Program-made: the position numbers and the translations under genes
Notes under the pieces: generated by a model
The model's database searches: none
Told to the model about the DNA's origin: nothing
The model's input: only the letters and a program-made list of their open reading frames with translations
In this document: positions 1 through 13,000 of the stretch, piece after piece
Layout of the letters: each line of letters starts with the position of its first letter
How positions within the stretch are numbered: the first letter of the stretch is position 1
NCBI GenBank assembly: GCA_963556255.1
Contig: OY744605.1
Coordinates: 6,567,122-6,631,121, forward strand
DNA from: Allolobophora icterica
Lineage: Eukaryota > Annelida > Clitellata > Crassiclitellata > Lumbricidae
DNA: 64,000 nt
Direction: 5' to 3'

Positions 1-60
1 AGATCCAGTACAGAGTCAAAGCTTAGCAGACGAAGAAGACATGGATGCATCAGAAAACCA
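1..60 (+). other. Possible exon fragment at window edge
   Basis: From base 2 an acidic frame reads DPVQSQSLADEEDMDASENQ and reaches a GTAGGC at 61 that could be a splice donor. The frame stays open to about 176, so the donor is a guess. It may be an upstream, disordered exon of anillin. I cannot prove this without the preceding sequence. Confidence 0.25.
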
Positions 61-731
61 AGTAGGCCCTACCTTCATAGAAGTAAATAAACCTAAGCAA
101 ACGAGAAAAAACTTAACCAAACTGTCCATAACAATGATCTTCAACTTCTTAAAATTTGTGTTTAGAAATGTTCAATAACCAAACGTATAATTTAGTGAAG
201 GGTTGTTTAGTTATTTGTGACAAATATATTGGTAATCACTTGCGCAATGTGTATTAATCGTTATGGTAAGTAATCGCGTATTAGTATTTTGCATGCAACA
301 GTTACTGCTAAATTTCAAAGTCGTTGGGGCAGTTCAAGAAATAGCACTAGCAACTGACAAATTTAGCCACAAGTTCACCTCTTATAGACACAACTTTTTC
401 ACACTATTACAATTAATAATTCATAAAAAAAATTTTTTACCATTACGTTCGCACCACCCTAATGCCCAATGGATGTCAATTCAAGGATAATAATTGATGA
501 TCATGCATGCATCTGTTTGTGTGGTTGCAATGTTTCCATTGTCTGTGGTCAAGGTCAAGGACGGCATTTTCAACGGTTTCACAATTCCTCGGGTTTTGTT
601 AACTTTACACATGCAGTGTTATTTTAATATTCTCAATAACAAAGCACAATTAACACTTTGTATGTCCTTACATTGTACAGATCATTTCGTAAGTGCAACA
701 TGACAACATATAATATTTTTGTGTGTTTCAG

Positions 732-1007
732 GTGATTTGTTCCTTACCTGCAGCGCATGACATTGTCCTGCCATGTCATGAAACAGTATCGGAGAGGCAT
801 CGTGCCGACACTACGGATGCCACTTCTTCGCAAGAGCCTTGGTCCTTCTCTCCCCAGTCGACCGCTGCACCCATCGAGACCTGCATTGCCACTCCCAAAC
901 CGAGCACCATAGATTCGGAAACGGACGATTCCAGCACACCGCTTCCTTTTAACGTGAGCCTACTCCGTCGGCCAAGAAATGCAAGAGAGACACCGTCTGC
1001 CAGACAG
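732..1007 (+). CDS. anln: Probable anillin exon, 3' end uncertain
   Basis: The acceptor TGTTTCAG ends at 731. The frame then reads a Ser/Thr/Pro-rich, disordered-looking protein (for example [24 protein letters not shown]), as expected for the middle of anillin. A CAG/GTCAAG donor after 1007 leaves phase 0, which matches an exon start at 1913. The frame stays open to 1256 and still looks coding to about 1140, so a later donor is possible. AAC/GTGAGC at 953 is also in phase. Confidence 0.55.
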
Positions 1008-4000
1008 GTCAAGCAAGCAGTCAGATATTCTCCTAGTTTCTCAGAATCAGTTAAAACTATCCTGTCCCGTGCAGAGAATCTATGCGCCAGTCGGGCAGAG
1101 AGCGTCCCTTGTGAGGAGGGTCAACTATTGATCCCCATCAGCTGCCATGGACAATCAATCAATCTTTTATTGATTCATGTAACATATCAAATTTTGCATA
1201 CATGTAGGTTCTTTATATACGAATTTTATAGGTTTTGTACAACTAACTGGGATTAAAGAGACAGACCCAGAAAGGACCAGCGTCCGGCTTAAATAGGGTC
1301 GCCATGTACGCATGCGTCAAAAACTGTCCTGATCTTGAGAACTTCGTACCCCAGCTCACCTTTTTTTAAACAACCTATCGTAGCGTTGTAAGTAAGTAAG
1401 GATGTTCTTAATGAACCGCCTGCAAACGCACTGCGATTAACAGACATGTTATGCACAAAAGAGGCGCATCAAACAGGAAATACAATACAAAGAAAAATGT
1501 TAATAAAAAGAAATATGTATTAATCACTCTGATGGGATGTGCGATAGTGTAGTGGTTAGAGTGCTGGATTGTCAATCGAGAGGTGGAGTGTTCAAAATCC
1601 CTGGCAGCGTAGAAACTTGTGTCAAGATTTCTGCTCAATCTGTGCCCCAGCCAAGGTGGGAAGATGAGACGGCTTGGGAGAGGACTGGCCACCCACCCCT
1701 CGTATGCCGAGGCTTAGAAAATGAAGTCGCTGGGACTTCCTACCCATGGCTGCCTCTCGTCCTAGCTTAAGGGACTGCTGTTCTATTCGCCCTGAGGGTG
1801 CCTGCCCATTAACCTTTACACGCTTGCACTTGGACCATGGAAGCATGAGTATGAGGCGAGTATCGGATCTGATCTGGATTTGATTACATGGCTAAATGGA
1901 TTTACGTTATAGGCACCAAGACCTTTCAGCTATGAGGCGTTGGAGAACAGGGAGGAAGAGGAGAGTTCGTTGTACAACAAACGTGCGACGTACGCTGCAG
2001 ACGTTGTCAGCAAAAGCGGCGACAGATATGAGAGATCACAGTCGGTTGATGACAGTCTGAATCGGTAAAGTTACCTGTTGTTTTCTGTAACTTACCTGTG
2101 ACGTAATTAAGGCATGGCAGGTAAGGGAGAGTATTTCTGTCACTATAAGGGGGTGTTAAAGTATATATATTACCTGAAAACAGTGCATGGTGTTTCTACC
2201 ACCTGTAAGCTAAGGGAAGGTGCTTCAGTCACCTGTAAGGTGAGGGAAGGTGTTTCTATATAACCAGTAAGGTAACGGACGTTGTTTCTATCACATAAGG
2301 TAAAGGAAGTTGTTTCTATCACCTGTAAGGTAAGGGGAGGTGTTTAGGTAAAGCAAAGTGTTCATAGAATTTGTTTTCATTTTGTTTGCATGGTGTGTTT
2401 TGGGTTTTTAAACTGTTTAACATTGAAAAAATCAACTTGTAAATTAAACAGGCCACCTGTAATACATTCAGGGATAACCAAGTTTTAAGTGGATATAATG
2501 TCCCTTTAGACATTTCCTATTGACAGGAACAGCCGTTTCATCTGTAAAAATTGAAAACGCCTGTAATTTACTGTTTGTAAATCATTAAACGGTTCAATCA
2601 ATAATTTCGATCACCTGTAAAGTAAGCCAATAATTCTGTTGCTTACATTTATAATTAATTGACTGTTTGATTATGGTAAAATCAATTAATTGTTTAATGT
2701 TATATGGTGGTCTAACGGTAACATGCTACGCTCATGGATCGTGCGGTTGCAGATTCGACTCTGTGTAGCGACCCCTGGGGAAGTTGCCACCTGGAATTAG
2801 AGTTTGGTACCAGCATAGGTTCGGAAGTAAATGGCAAGTCCTGTGACATCACTGGCCCAGGACCTTTGGATTCATCCATTGTTGGCTTAAGGGGTGAAGG
2901 GAAGGAGATGAGCACATCCCATACATTTTACTTACTTAACAGTAAGCCAAGGTATTCTGTCACTATTGCATTTATAATTGGTTGGTTCATTGATTATGGT
3001 AATTGATTGTTTGATTGATTGAAGGTTCAAAGTTGCTGTGCCGATTGATTTGGGAAGTATTGTGCGCCAGAATGACCCTAGTCATCAGGAGATGATCGGC
3101 CTGAGTGACGAGATTGCTGTCAGAAAATCCACCGTAGAACAACTCAAGGTTAGAAACGTAATTATGTGTTTTATGCTCTGCATTTGGTGAAAATGTATGT
3201 ATTTCTTTATAACCATAACCATAATTTTTATTGTTTATACCACAGTACAGAGCATTGATCAGTTATGTACATTTCAGTAGTCATCGCACAGCACAAACAA
3301 AAGGTGAACCCAAAAGGGACCAAGGTCCTGCTACTTAGGGCCCCCAGTGCAGCATCATGTAATATAAGCAGCTTGTTTTATGCATGCATGTTTGTATGTA
3401 TGCATGTTTTAATCCAAGTTTTATTGTAGCACCTACCTGTACTAAATACATGTACCTCCCAAAAGTACTGTATTGGTATTGTGGTAGCCCACAGCAATGG
3501 TACTGGTATTGGTGGTGGTGGTGCTACTGGTGGCTATGCTTGACAATTGCTTGTGGTAGTAGTAATAGGGGTGTTGATGATGGTGATGACCGTAATGGTT
3601 GTGGTGGTGATAGTGATAGCAGTATTGAAGGTGGTGGTGTGACGTTCGTCGCTCGAGATCAACTAACCCTTCATCAGACGTGGTACCAATTTGTGTCGGT
3701 CTTACCCGAGACGCTGCTTCGTCGTCGGGCTGGGTTCGGCTCCAGCCAACCGACCTTCTGGAGTCGCCCGGGTCACTATCCTGTCTACTTCTGCTGTAGA
3801 CGAGCGGTTCCCTGTCTCCGCTCTCAGTGCCCATTTCTCCAAGAGGAGGTCCCGAGGGTATCGCTTGTTTGCGAACAGTGTCGCTGTCAAGCTCCATCTC
3901 ACTTTCGGACTCTGCCACTGCCGCGGTCGCCGGGTGGGCAACGTCCTCGTCCTCAGGATGGCCGTCCTTTAGAACAGGGTTCGCTCTCTTGCCGGCAGGA

Positions 4001-7000
4001 GTCCTCAGCTTCCTGTGAGATCTCTTAGTCAAAGACTTCCTCTTTTTCTCCGCCTTAACCGAACCCTCACGTACCATTCTGCATCTCATGACTCTCGAGT
4101 TATCGTCAATAGGGGAAAACCCTGAACGTTCTCCTGTCCGAGAGGACAAGGTGTACATCTGACGAGTCGTCACGTCGTGCCGTCTCAAACACGCGAACAT
4201 CTTGCGATAATATATACACGTGTAATATTAACGCGGTATACTGGTCTCACGACACTCTCTTCTGCTAGGACAGGTTCTAGGTCTAAAACCTCCCTAACCG
4301 CACGCAGAACTGTGTTCCGACCGGCGCACGAGGTGGGCCCTACTTCGTCTTCGGTCAGTTCTCGGAACTACGTGTTTCGATCACCAAGTTATTTGCTCTG
4401 AATAACGATTGGTTTGAATACAAGATTTTTCTGACTCTATCGTTTTCCTGGTCTTACCGCACTGTAATCAGTTGTCGGGCGGTCTTTTCCCGTACTGCGG
4501 TCTTTCGGTAACAGTGGTCTTTCCCAGTAACTATTTTTAGTTACCGGGCGATGGAGCCCCTCCAACGCTCCACCGGCGTGTCAGCCATCCAAGTGTCACA
4601 ATCCAAATGTAACGCCGACCCCGTAAGGTTACCAGAATGTCCTGAATTTTGTTCCCAAGAATTTCCGAATTTTGGTTCCCTAACGAGGGTCACGCTTACT
4701 CCCACAGGTAACCGGACAAGCTCCAATCGCGGAGTTCTTCAAACCCCAAGAGGGAATTTCCTGCCTGTCGCCAAATTTACCCTTATTATCGTTTTTGTAC
4801 TAAATTGGTTTTTTCAGGTATCCCGACGGTCACTTCACCGAGTGCCGAAGTCGCGTAAAACTCTCCCAGCCGAGGACGCCGAAGTCGCGTAAAATTCTCC
4901 CGGCCGAGTACGCCGAAAGTGCGTAGAACTTCCCTTGTGTCGAGTACGCCGAAATCGCGTAAAACTCTTCTCAGTGGATAAAACCAAACACTGTCGGATC
5001 TTGGAGTTCTTCAAACTCCAAGAGGGATTTCCTTGCCCGACGCCAAATTTACTCTTGGTTTCAAGGATTTCAGAATTCCAGAAAATGGCTACCTTAAGAA
5101 GGTCACCTCTACTCTCATGGGTTACCGGACAAGCTCCGATCGCGGAGTTCTTCAAAACCCAAGAGGGACTTTCCTGCCCGTCGCCAAATTCACCCTGGTT
5201 TTCGATCTCACACTGAATTGGTTTTCCTGTGTATCAACGGTATCCTTCCCCGAGTATTACTCAGCCGTAGATTTCCCACGATCGGGATCTAGCCCGCTTC
5301 GCGATCAACTGAGGGATCGGCGCTGTCGGCCCGTCTCCCAACAGTGAACTTCTTTAGCTGTACTCGGATCGCCTGATTATATTATTCGGACGCCCCTTTC
5401 GTCCGTAAATATATTTGTACTAACCAGAAACTCGAACTCTGACTCTGTCGTAACCAAAATCACTCGCCTACCACACTGAGTGCAGTATATTTAAATCGGT
5501 AACTGAATCGCTAACCAACAACGCTGTTTGACAGTATTGCTATGTATGAAGAGTCGAACCAACTCTTCACGTATAAAGCAGCACACCGTGAGGCAGGCTC
5601 TATGCATCCCGAATTAACGCGTCTGCTCGCTATGCGCTGGCCTTACACCGTCGATCGGGCTTCCCTACCACGGTCGTTGCTGGACAGTCGCCTATTGAAA
5701 TTAAATAAAAATTAAATGATCGATGCTGGGTCTTCGCATGTAAAATTAAGAGAAACGATGCTGTTCCCTTCGCATGTAAACTTAAAGAAAACGATGCTAT
5801 TCGCATAAAATAAATCCTCCTACTCACGCACTGCGGCCTTGACCGCCACACTCTCCCCACCTTACTTAGATGCGGAGCATCTCTGCCAAAATCGGGGACC
5901 TTAATCAAACGTGACAGGAACATCCCCAACCCAGATCCACTTAGAGAGCAAGGAACCAAATGCACCTTTGGTTATAGGGCGGTATATCGACAATCTCGGC
6001 ACCCTGCACGTACGCCAAACACGATGAGAACCGTGATAGCGACAGCCTATTTAATGATGCTTTCGATCTCTCGGCACCCTGCACGTACGCCAAACACGAT
6101 GAGAACCGTGATAGCGACAGCCTATTTAATGATGCTTTCGATCCGAACCACCACCCTACTGGCAACCTGTCGTACCTGACAAATCGCCAACCTTAACAGG
6201 CCCTCTATCATGAACCTGAGCTCTACCGGACCCCAAGGGCCAGGAGAACTTAAGGAGAGAAAAGTCGCCCACTGTCTCCCGATCTGGTAACCATCGTCGA
6301 TCAGTCACTCCCGGTACCACGTCAAAATCGTGAAAGCAAAATAAAAGTACAAGTTATCATATTTACGCACATGATCTAAGTCCTAACATATGCTTCTATC
6401 GCATGATGCTCTATCCTAAGTGCGCACTAAGGTAGCGCACTAAAGTATCATGAAACGGTAACCAAGGAAATCGCATTGCCCCGAATTTCCTTAACACTCG
6501 TTGTTACGAGCATTATACTGTCGAAAAGAAACTCTGTCATCACAAGGAAACGGTAACATGGTTCTCCAATAGTTCGCTTGTAGAACCAACGCAATGAAGC
6601 GTCCTAGTACTGGAATCTTTACTCGTTTCAGTACTAACCACTAATCCAATGTTTAACCGAAAACATATCATCAAAAGGAAACTTAAACAGTCATTCACTG
6701 ACAATCCGTAAAACCAACGCGATTAAGCGTTGCTGGTAGCACAGGTACTGTATGCTCCCAGATACCGCTCAAAAGAAATACTCTCATCAAAAGGGCAACT
6801 GAAACATGGGACTCGAATAGTCAATGAAACCAACGCAATTAAGCGTTCTAGTAGCACAGGTACTGTATGCTCCCAGATACCGCTCAAAAGAAATACTCTC
6901 ATCAAAAGGGCAACTGAAACATGGGACTCGAATAGTCAATGAAACCAACGCAATTAAGCGTTCATCTAGTTGGTCCTAGATACACGTCTGCTTCAGAAGG

Positions 7001-10000
7001 TCACTAACAAGGACTTCTACAGTCGTAGTCATCCATCCAAGCGAGGTCTTCGTCTCGTCCGTCGTCCAGGTGGCAATTCTGGATCAGCGGTCTCGTCTGG
7101 ATTTTCTGAAGGTTCCTCTGGTTCATGTTCTGCATTAGGATCTTGAGCCAGGACTGTCCAGTCTACTGTAGGTAACTCAAGATTTCTATCCCTCTCCGGT
7201 AACCAGGTACTCGGAGGTTTACCGTAAAACGGCTTCAATTTATCCACGTGCACAACCATTAGCGTGGATTTCGGACTCTTCTGAATCCGGTACAGACACG
7301 GACTGAGCACTTGAATAACCAAGAATGGGCCGGTGTAATAGCGAGCCCATTTTGTCTTCCTTCCACTTCTTAGCCGAGGGTAGTCATAGTAAACCCAATC
7401 TCCTTGAGCGAACTTGCTAGGTCTCACTCTCAAATCGTAGGCTTTTTTCCTTCTTTCTGCTACTCTCTTTAACTGTTCTCGTACAAGCCGATACGATCGT
7501 TCCATTTTCTCTTTCTGTTTCTCCACGTACTCTTCCATGTCACTGTAAGACGGTCTCTCGAACTCTGTAACTTGGGCTAGAATCAAGTCTAATGGCGTAT
7601 GGTTCTCTCTTCCCAGGAACAGGAAATTAGGTGTCCGTTGGGTCGCTTCATGTTCAGTACCTCGATATGCCGCCATTACATATGGTACATGAACATCCCA
7701 ATCCTTTTGTCGTTCCGACACTACCTTTCCGATCAACATGTTCAGTGTTCTGTGGAACCTTTCGATCATTCCGTTACCAGAGGGTCGATATGGAGTTGTA
7801 CGTACTTTGTCAATCTCCATGCGTTTACACAGCTCTTTGAATAACTTCGACTCAAAACACGGTCCCTGATCCGTCAGGATCTGGCGTGGCATACCAAACC
7901 TCGAGAACACGTGTACCATAAGCGATTCTGCCACAGTAACGGCCTCTTGGTTTCTGATAGGCAGAGCTTCAGCCCATCTCGAGAAGTAATCTATCGCTGT
8001 CAGTATGTATTTGTTGCCTTTACTTGATACAGGATGCGGACCAGTTATATCAATTCCGAATCTCTCCATTGGTTCACCGACCACAGGAGTCTGCATGTAA
8101 CCCTGTCTTGGAGGTTTCTCCCTTCGATAACGAGCACAGCGATCGCACCTTTGGCAGAACCGTCTAACATCGTCCTTCCAACTCGGCCAATACGCCCGGC
8201 GTTGCAACTGAGTTAAACTCTTCCGAATCCCGAAATGTCCTCCGGCAAAGCTTGCGTGTGTCAACTGAAGCATCTCTTGCCGTAGAGATAAGGGCACAAC
8301 TAACTGAGATCGCTCAGCTTTTCCTGTGTTACCCTGAATCCAGCCTCTGTGTAACACTCCTTGCAGGACTTCCAGCTGATTCCAGTTGCTCACCAACACT
8401 TTCACCTCTCCGTTAGCAGGTGATAGTTCTGCCTGTGTTGGATGATGCTTCGACTCCTTCCAATCAAGGACCGTACCAATATTGCAATCGCTCTGCTGTT
8501 CTCTTCGAAGAAACTCCTTTGTCCAACGGATTTCCTGGCCTGTATCTTCACTGGTCACCTCGGAGCGCGTTACTTCTCCGATCGGACGTGCCCACATCAC
8601 GTCTTCATTCGTAACTCTCATGGTAACCACTTTAGGTTGTTCCTCACCCGGACCTCTAGACATCGCGTCTGCGTTACCGTGTTTTGCTCCCGGTCTGTGA
8701 CATATCTCCATGTCAAACTCCTCTATCATCTCTAACCAACGAGCCTGTTGGCCAATCGGTTCCGGTGTTCTGCGTAACCACTGAAGTGCGGAGTGGTCTG
8801 TTCTGAGTAGGAATTTACTACCCAGTAAATACTGACGAAACTCTTTCAAGAAATACACCACAGCTAACAACTCTCGCCTGGTAACGTTGTAGTTCCGTTC
8901 CGCCGTCGACAAGAGCCGACTCGCGTAACAAATCACTGTCTCTTCTCCTTCTTGTACTTGTGATAACACCGCTCCAATGGCGTATGCCGAGGCATCCGTA
9001 TCTAGGATGTACTGGCCCTCGTCGTTCGGTAACCCAAGTATAGGTGCGGAAACCAACTTTCGTTTAAGTTCTTCGAAAGCTCCCTGACATTCGTCAGTCC
9101 AATGGAACGGTACATTTTTCCTGGTCAGAAAATGAAGTGGTTGAGCTACCACCGCGAAATCATGTATGAAACGTCGGTAATAGGAGCAAAGACCAACGAA
9201 GGATCTGACTTGCCTCAAGTTCCGAGGAGCAGACCATTCTTCTACGGCCTTGATCTTGCTCGGATCCGTCGCGACCCCTTCTTCACTCAAAACGTGACCA
9301 AGAAACAATACTCTCTGTTGTAACAGGTAACATTTGGATGGTTTCAGCTTGAGATTATACTCTTGTAATCTCCTGAAAATCATCTCTAGACGTTGCATGT
9401 GCGTCTCTACGTCCCTCGAGAACACAATTATGTCATCCAAGTAAACCAGACAGATGTCATAGTTTAGCCCTGTCAAGACTAAGTTCATTAGTCGACAAAA
9501 CGAGGCCGGACTATTGCACAATCCGAAAGGTAACACTTTGAATTGAAAGCTGCCCCTTCTCGTAACGAACCCGGTCTTGTGTTTGTCTCTTGGGTGCAAG
9601 GCCATCTGGTGATAACCTGCTCTCAAATCGAACGTACTGTACCATCTGGCGCCACCCAGGGTATCTAAACTCTCGCGGATAAGGGGTAACGGATGAGCAT
9701 CTTTCCGTGTCTTCAGGTTCAGTTGCCTGTAATCGATACAGAAACGCATACTGCCATCCTTTTTCTTAACCATTACGACATTGGATGCCCATTCCGATAT
9801 CGAAGGTTCAATGATTCCTTGTCTCAACATGTCTTCTACCTGACGATCAACTTCCGGTAACATGGAAAGCGGTTGACGTCTCAAAGGTTGCCGAACGGGT
9901 TTCTCCTGTCCCGTATCGATCTCGTGTTGGATCACCGAAGTGAATCCGTTATCACTTTCGTTAAGGGAAAACGTTGCGCTGTACGTTAGCACAAGTTTTC

Positions 10001-13000
10001 GTAACCTGATTCGCTCTTCTTCCGAAATGTCTGCTGGCACTTCTTCCCATAGTCGTTTTAGGGTCTGTTCGGCAAGTGGGTTGAGCGTCTGCTCCGCTAC
10101 ACTGGCCGTTATACTAATCTTCGATCCAAACCGGTCAATCGTACTTTGCTGCTTTCCTCGGCGTTCCTCCGGATAACCTGGGCCCATAGGCTTCTCCGGA
10201 TTTTCGCTTCGGTAAGGCTCATCATACGATTCCGTTCTGGCTCGATTAACTGTCACATCGACTACGTTCACTCGCTCCAGCGGACATTCAGTCCGTTTCT
10301 TGACTAGCGAATCTCTGTCTCCAACATTCAACATCCTGATCCACACTTCCGTGTCTCTTCCTGTCACCAACGTACGTCCGATTATCAAATCTTTTGATAA
10401 TTCCATTGGAATGGTCGTCCAATCTTCGTTATCTTTTTGGAAATGCGGGTATACTACCCAAGCTGGAACGTCGACTTCGCTCCTTGGAGGAACTATTATG
10501 TCCTCTTGCACAATAACTCTCCGGCACATGGACTCGGTAACGACCTCTTTCAGAGGGATCTTCTCGCTCCCAAGGAAAACGCATCGACTTGCGAAGTCCC
10601 ATCTTGCCTGATTGGCTTCCAGCCAAGATAACCCCAAGATCACTTCTGTCACTTGGTCTGTAACTAGACAGGGTACAGGGTACACCTGCTTTCCGATCCG
10701 AATCTTAAGGTTAGTTTCACCATCCACCTTAATCTGACTTCCATTAGCGGCTAGGAGTCGCTGTTCTGACGGTACTAGCACAGCGTCTAGCACGAAACGT
10801 CGTGGCACAAGTGACATTTCACTTCCAGAATCAAGTAGACAGTGTATACGTTTTCCTGCCAGTCTCGCAACCACGTAGGCCACCCTACTGCCTTTGACCA
10901 GTCGGTTTTGGGTTTCCTCTTGTATCGGTTCAGCCTTTGTAGGTTCACTGGTACCGATTGCACCATTCGTCTCAGCGTTTCTCTGAGGACAAAATCGCTT
11001 CATGTGTCCTTTTCGTTTGCACAAGTAGCATTCGATATCCGGATTACACAACCGTGTGGGCGGATAAATCCGTCGCCATCCCACATTCGGTTCGGTTGTC
11101 CTCTGATCTCCCACAGCTAGATCAGAACTGTTCTCCCTTTCATGAGGTTTTCTCGGAACGATGCCCAAATTCTGATTTATTGTCACTCGATCAAGTTCTC
11201 TTGAAAGATTTTTAATCTTTCGCTCGAGATCTTCTAGACGACGAGACTGTTGCCCCTCAGTGCTCGAGTCTTTTCGGTCTTCCATGGTAACTTTAACTCT
11301 CGCGTGTCTCCGGTCTAAATCACCACCTTGTGTCGAAGATCGACCATAGGCATCCAACCTCACCGCATGTTTATACGCCGCTTCGAGGTTAACTGGTTCT
11401 CGCTCGCGCACCTTCTGCCCCAAATCCTGGTTTGCCAGTGCATCAATGAAAGCGTCACAAGCGACCGTCTCGACGATATCACTTGTTGGTCCTGGGTATG
11501 CCAAAGCCATTAGCCTCCTTACTTCCTGCACTACACTACTCAGCGTTTCTCCGTGAGCCTGCCGGTAAGTGCGAAGTTTCATCCGATATAGGCTAGTTTG
11601 GTCATCAGACCCGTACCGGGCCTTAAGCCGCTCAACAAGTTCTCGCCAAGACACGTCCCTCTGTGCACCCATGTCCCACAACAGCTGCGAAGCGGGACCC
11701 GTAACAATCTCGGCACCCTGCACGTACGCCAAAACGATGAGAACCGTGATAGCGACAGCCTATTTAATGATGCTTTCGATCCGAAAGGGCACACATTAAC
11801 TGGTCTGCTTTTTCCTGATCACTCCACCGGTTGCACCGTGCACAAACTTCGAACTTTGCTAGAAAGGCTGCGATCGCTGACTTGCCTCATACTTCTCTAG
11901 CTTGATTCGTATACCGCGATCCGATCGGTCTTCGCCTCTTGTCCGTGTAACAAGTGATCTTCCGACACTCTTCTTGGGATTTCCTCTCCGGTTTTCCTCA
12001 TCGTTACTCCTGGAATCGTTTTCCTCGTCTGTCCTCACCACTGACCGGTGCCGACTCTGTCCCCTCAGAGTACCCAACGTCTTCCCTGTACGCCACTTAG
12101 AATACATCGTAGTCATCTCGCGGTCGCCTGACGTTGCACTGTCTTCATCAGAGATGTACTCAGCCTGTCTCTGACCTTTTCTACGAGGCTCACCACCTGC
12201 GTAGTCTTTGGACTCCGATCGTTTATATTTATTGCGAGAGCTCTGAGAGTTTCCGTTGACGAACGTAACTCTTCTGTCTTCTTCGCAAATATCTCTTTTT
12301 CCTGACTCTGGCGGTCTGTCAGATTCGTCGTACCTAAGACAATTACGACTGCTCGAATCTGGTTTGTGCCCTTTAGAGTACCGCTCGTGGGTCTCATCCC
12401 AGGCCAAATGATCTCTGTCTCTTCCCATGTTCGATTCTCTCTCGGTTTCTCTATCAAGTGCCTGTTTTAAACCACGTCTCTCGTACTCTGGTAGACGTTC
12501 CTTACCATACGTCTCCCTTTCAGTTTTCTCATAACTCTCGTGTCTTCCTCGTTGGCGGAGGTTTTTCCTGTCAAAGACTCCGGTTCTCATGGCCTCTTCT
12601 GGACCAACACTATCGGTGTCTGAATCCGAAGAACTCACTGACGAACGTAATTTCGCCTCAACTCTTCCTCTTGTCAACAGACGTTGTCGACTCGATTGCT
12701 TTGCCGTTTTTCCGTGTGACTCTCTCCCGCTGTCCTCGGGAAGATAGCGGCTACGTAACTTTTCCGAAGTTTCCGAAAGCGAAACTTCCTCACGTGTCTC
12801 TGTGTTACCTCGGCTCCGTGCTGGCTCTTCGATCTGCAGCTTCCCTCGGCGATCCATCTGGTAACCTGGGCCCGTAGGTTTCCCCGATGTCTCGCGTCGG
12901 TAAGACTTCGCATGCTGAGCAGCAGGAACAGACAGTTCTTCAAGTTTCGAACTCATCATTGCCACACTCTGTCGCAGGTAAGACATCTCCGCTTGCCAAT

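Larger units (their letters stand above)
3442..4200 (-). pseudogene. Truncated copy of ORF1 in the 3' LTR, reading into host DNA
   Basis: The 3' LTR carries the first ~187 codons of ORF1, identical to the 5' LTR copy. The frame then crosses the LTR edge at 3638 and continues about 65 codons in the host GGT tract, giving a His/Tyr-rich tail before it stops. It has no retroelement domain beyond that N-terminal part and is most simply a by-product of having ORF1 start inside the LTR. Confidence 0.7.

Noticed and set aside
5864..7028. Possible env gene between pol and the 3' LTR
   Set aside because: There is no long frame, signal peptide or membrane segment; the region is filled with tandem repeats.
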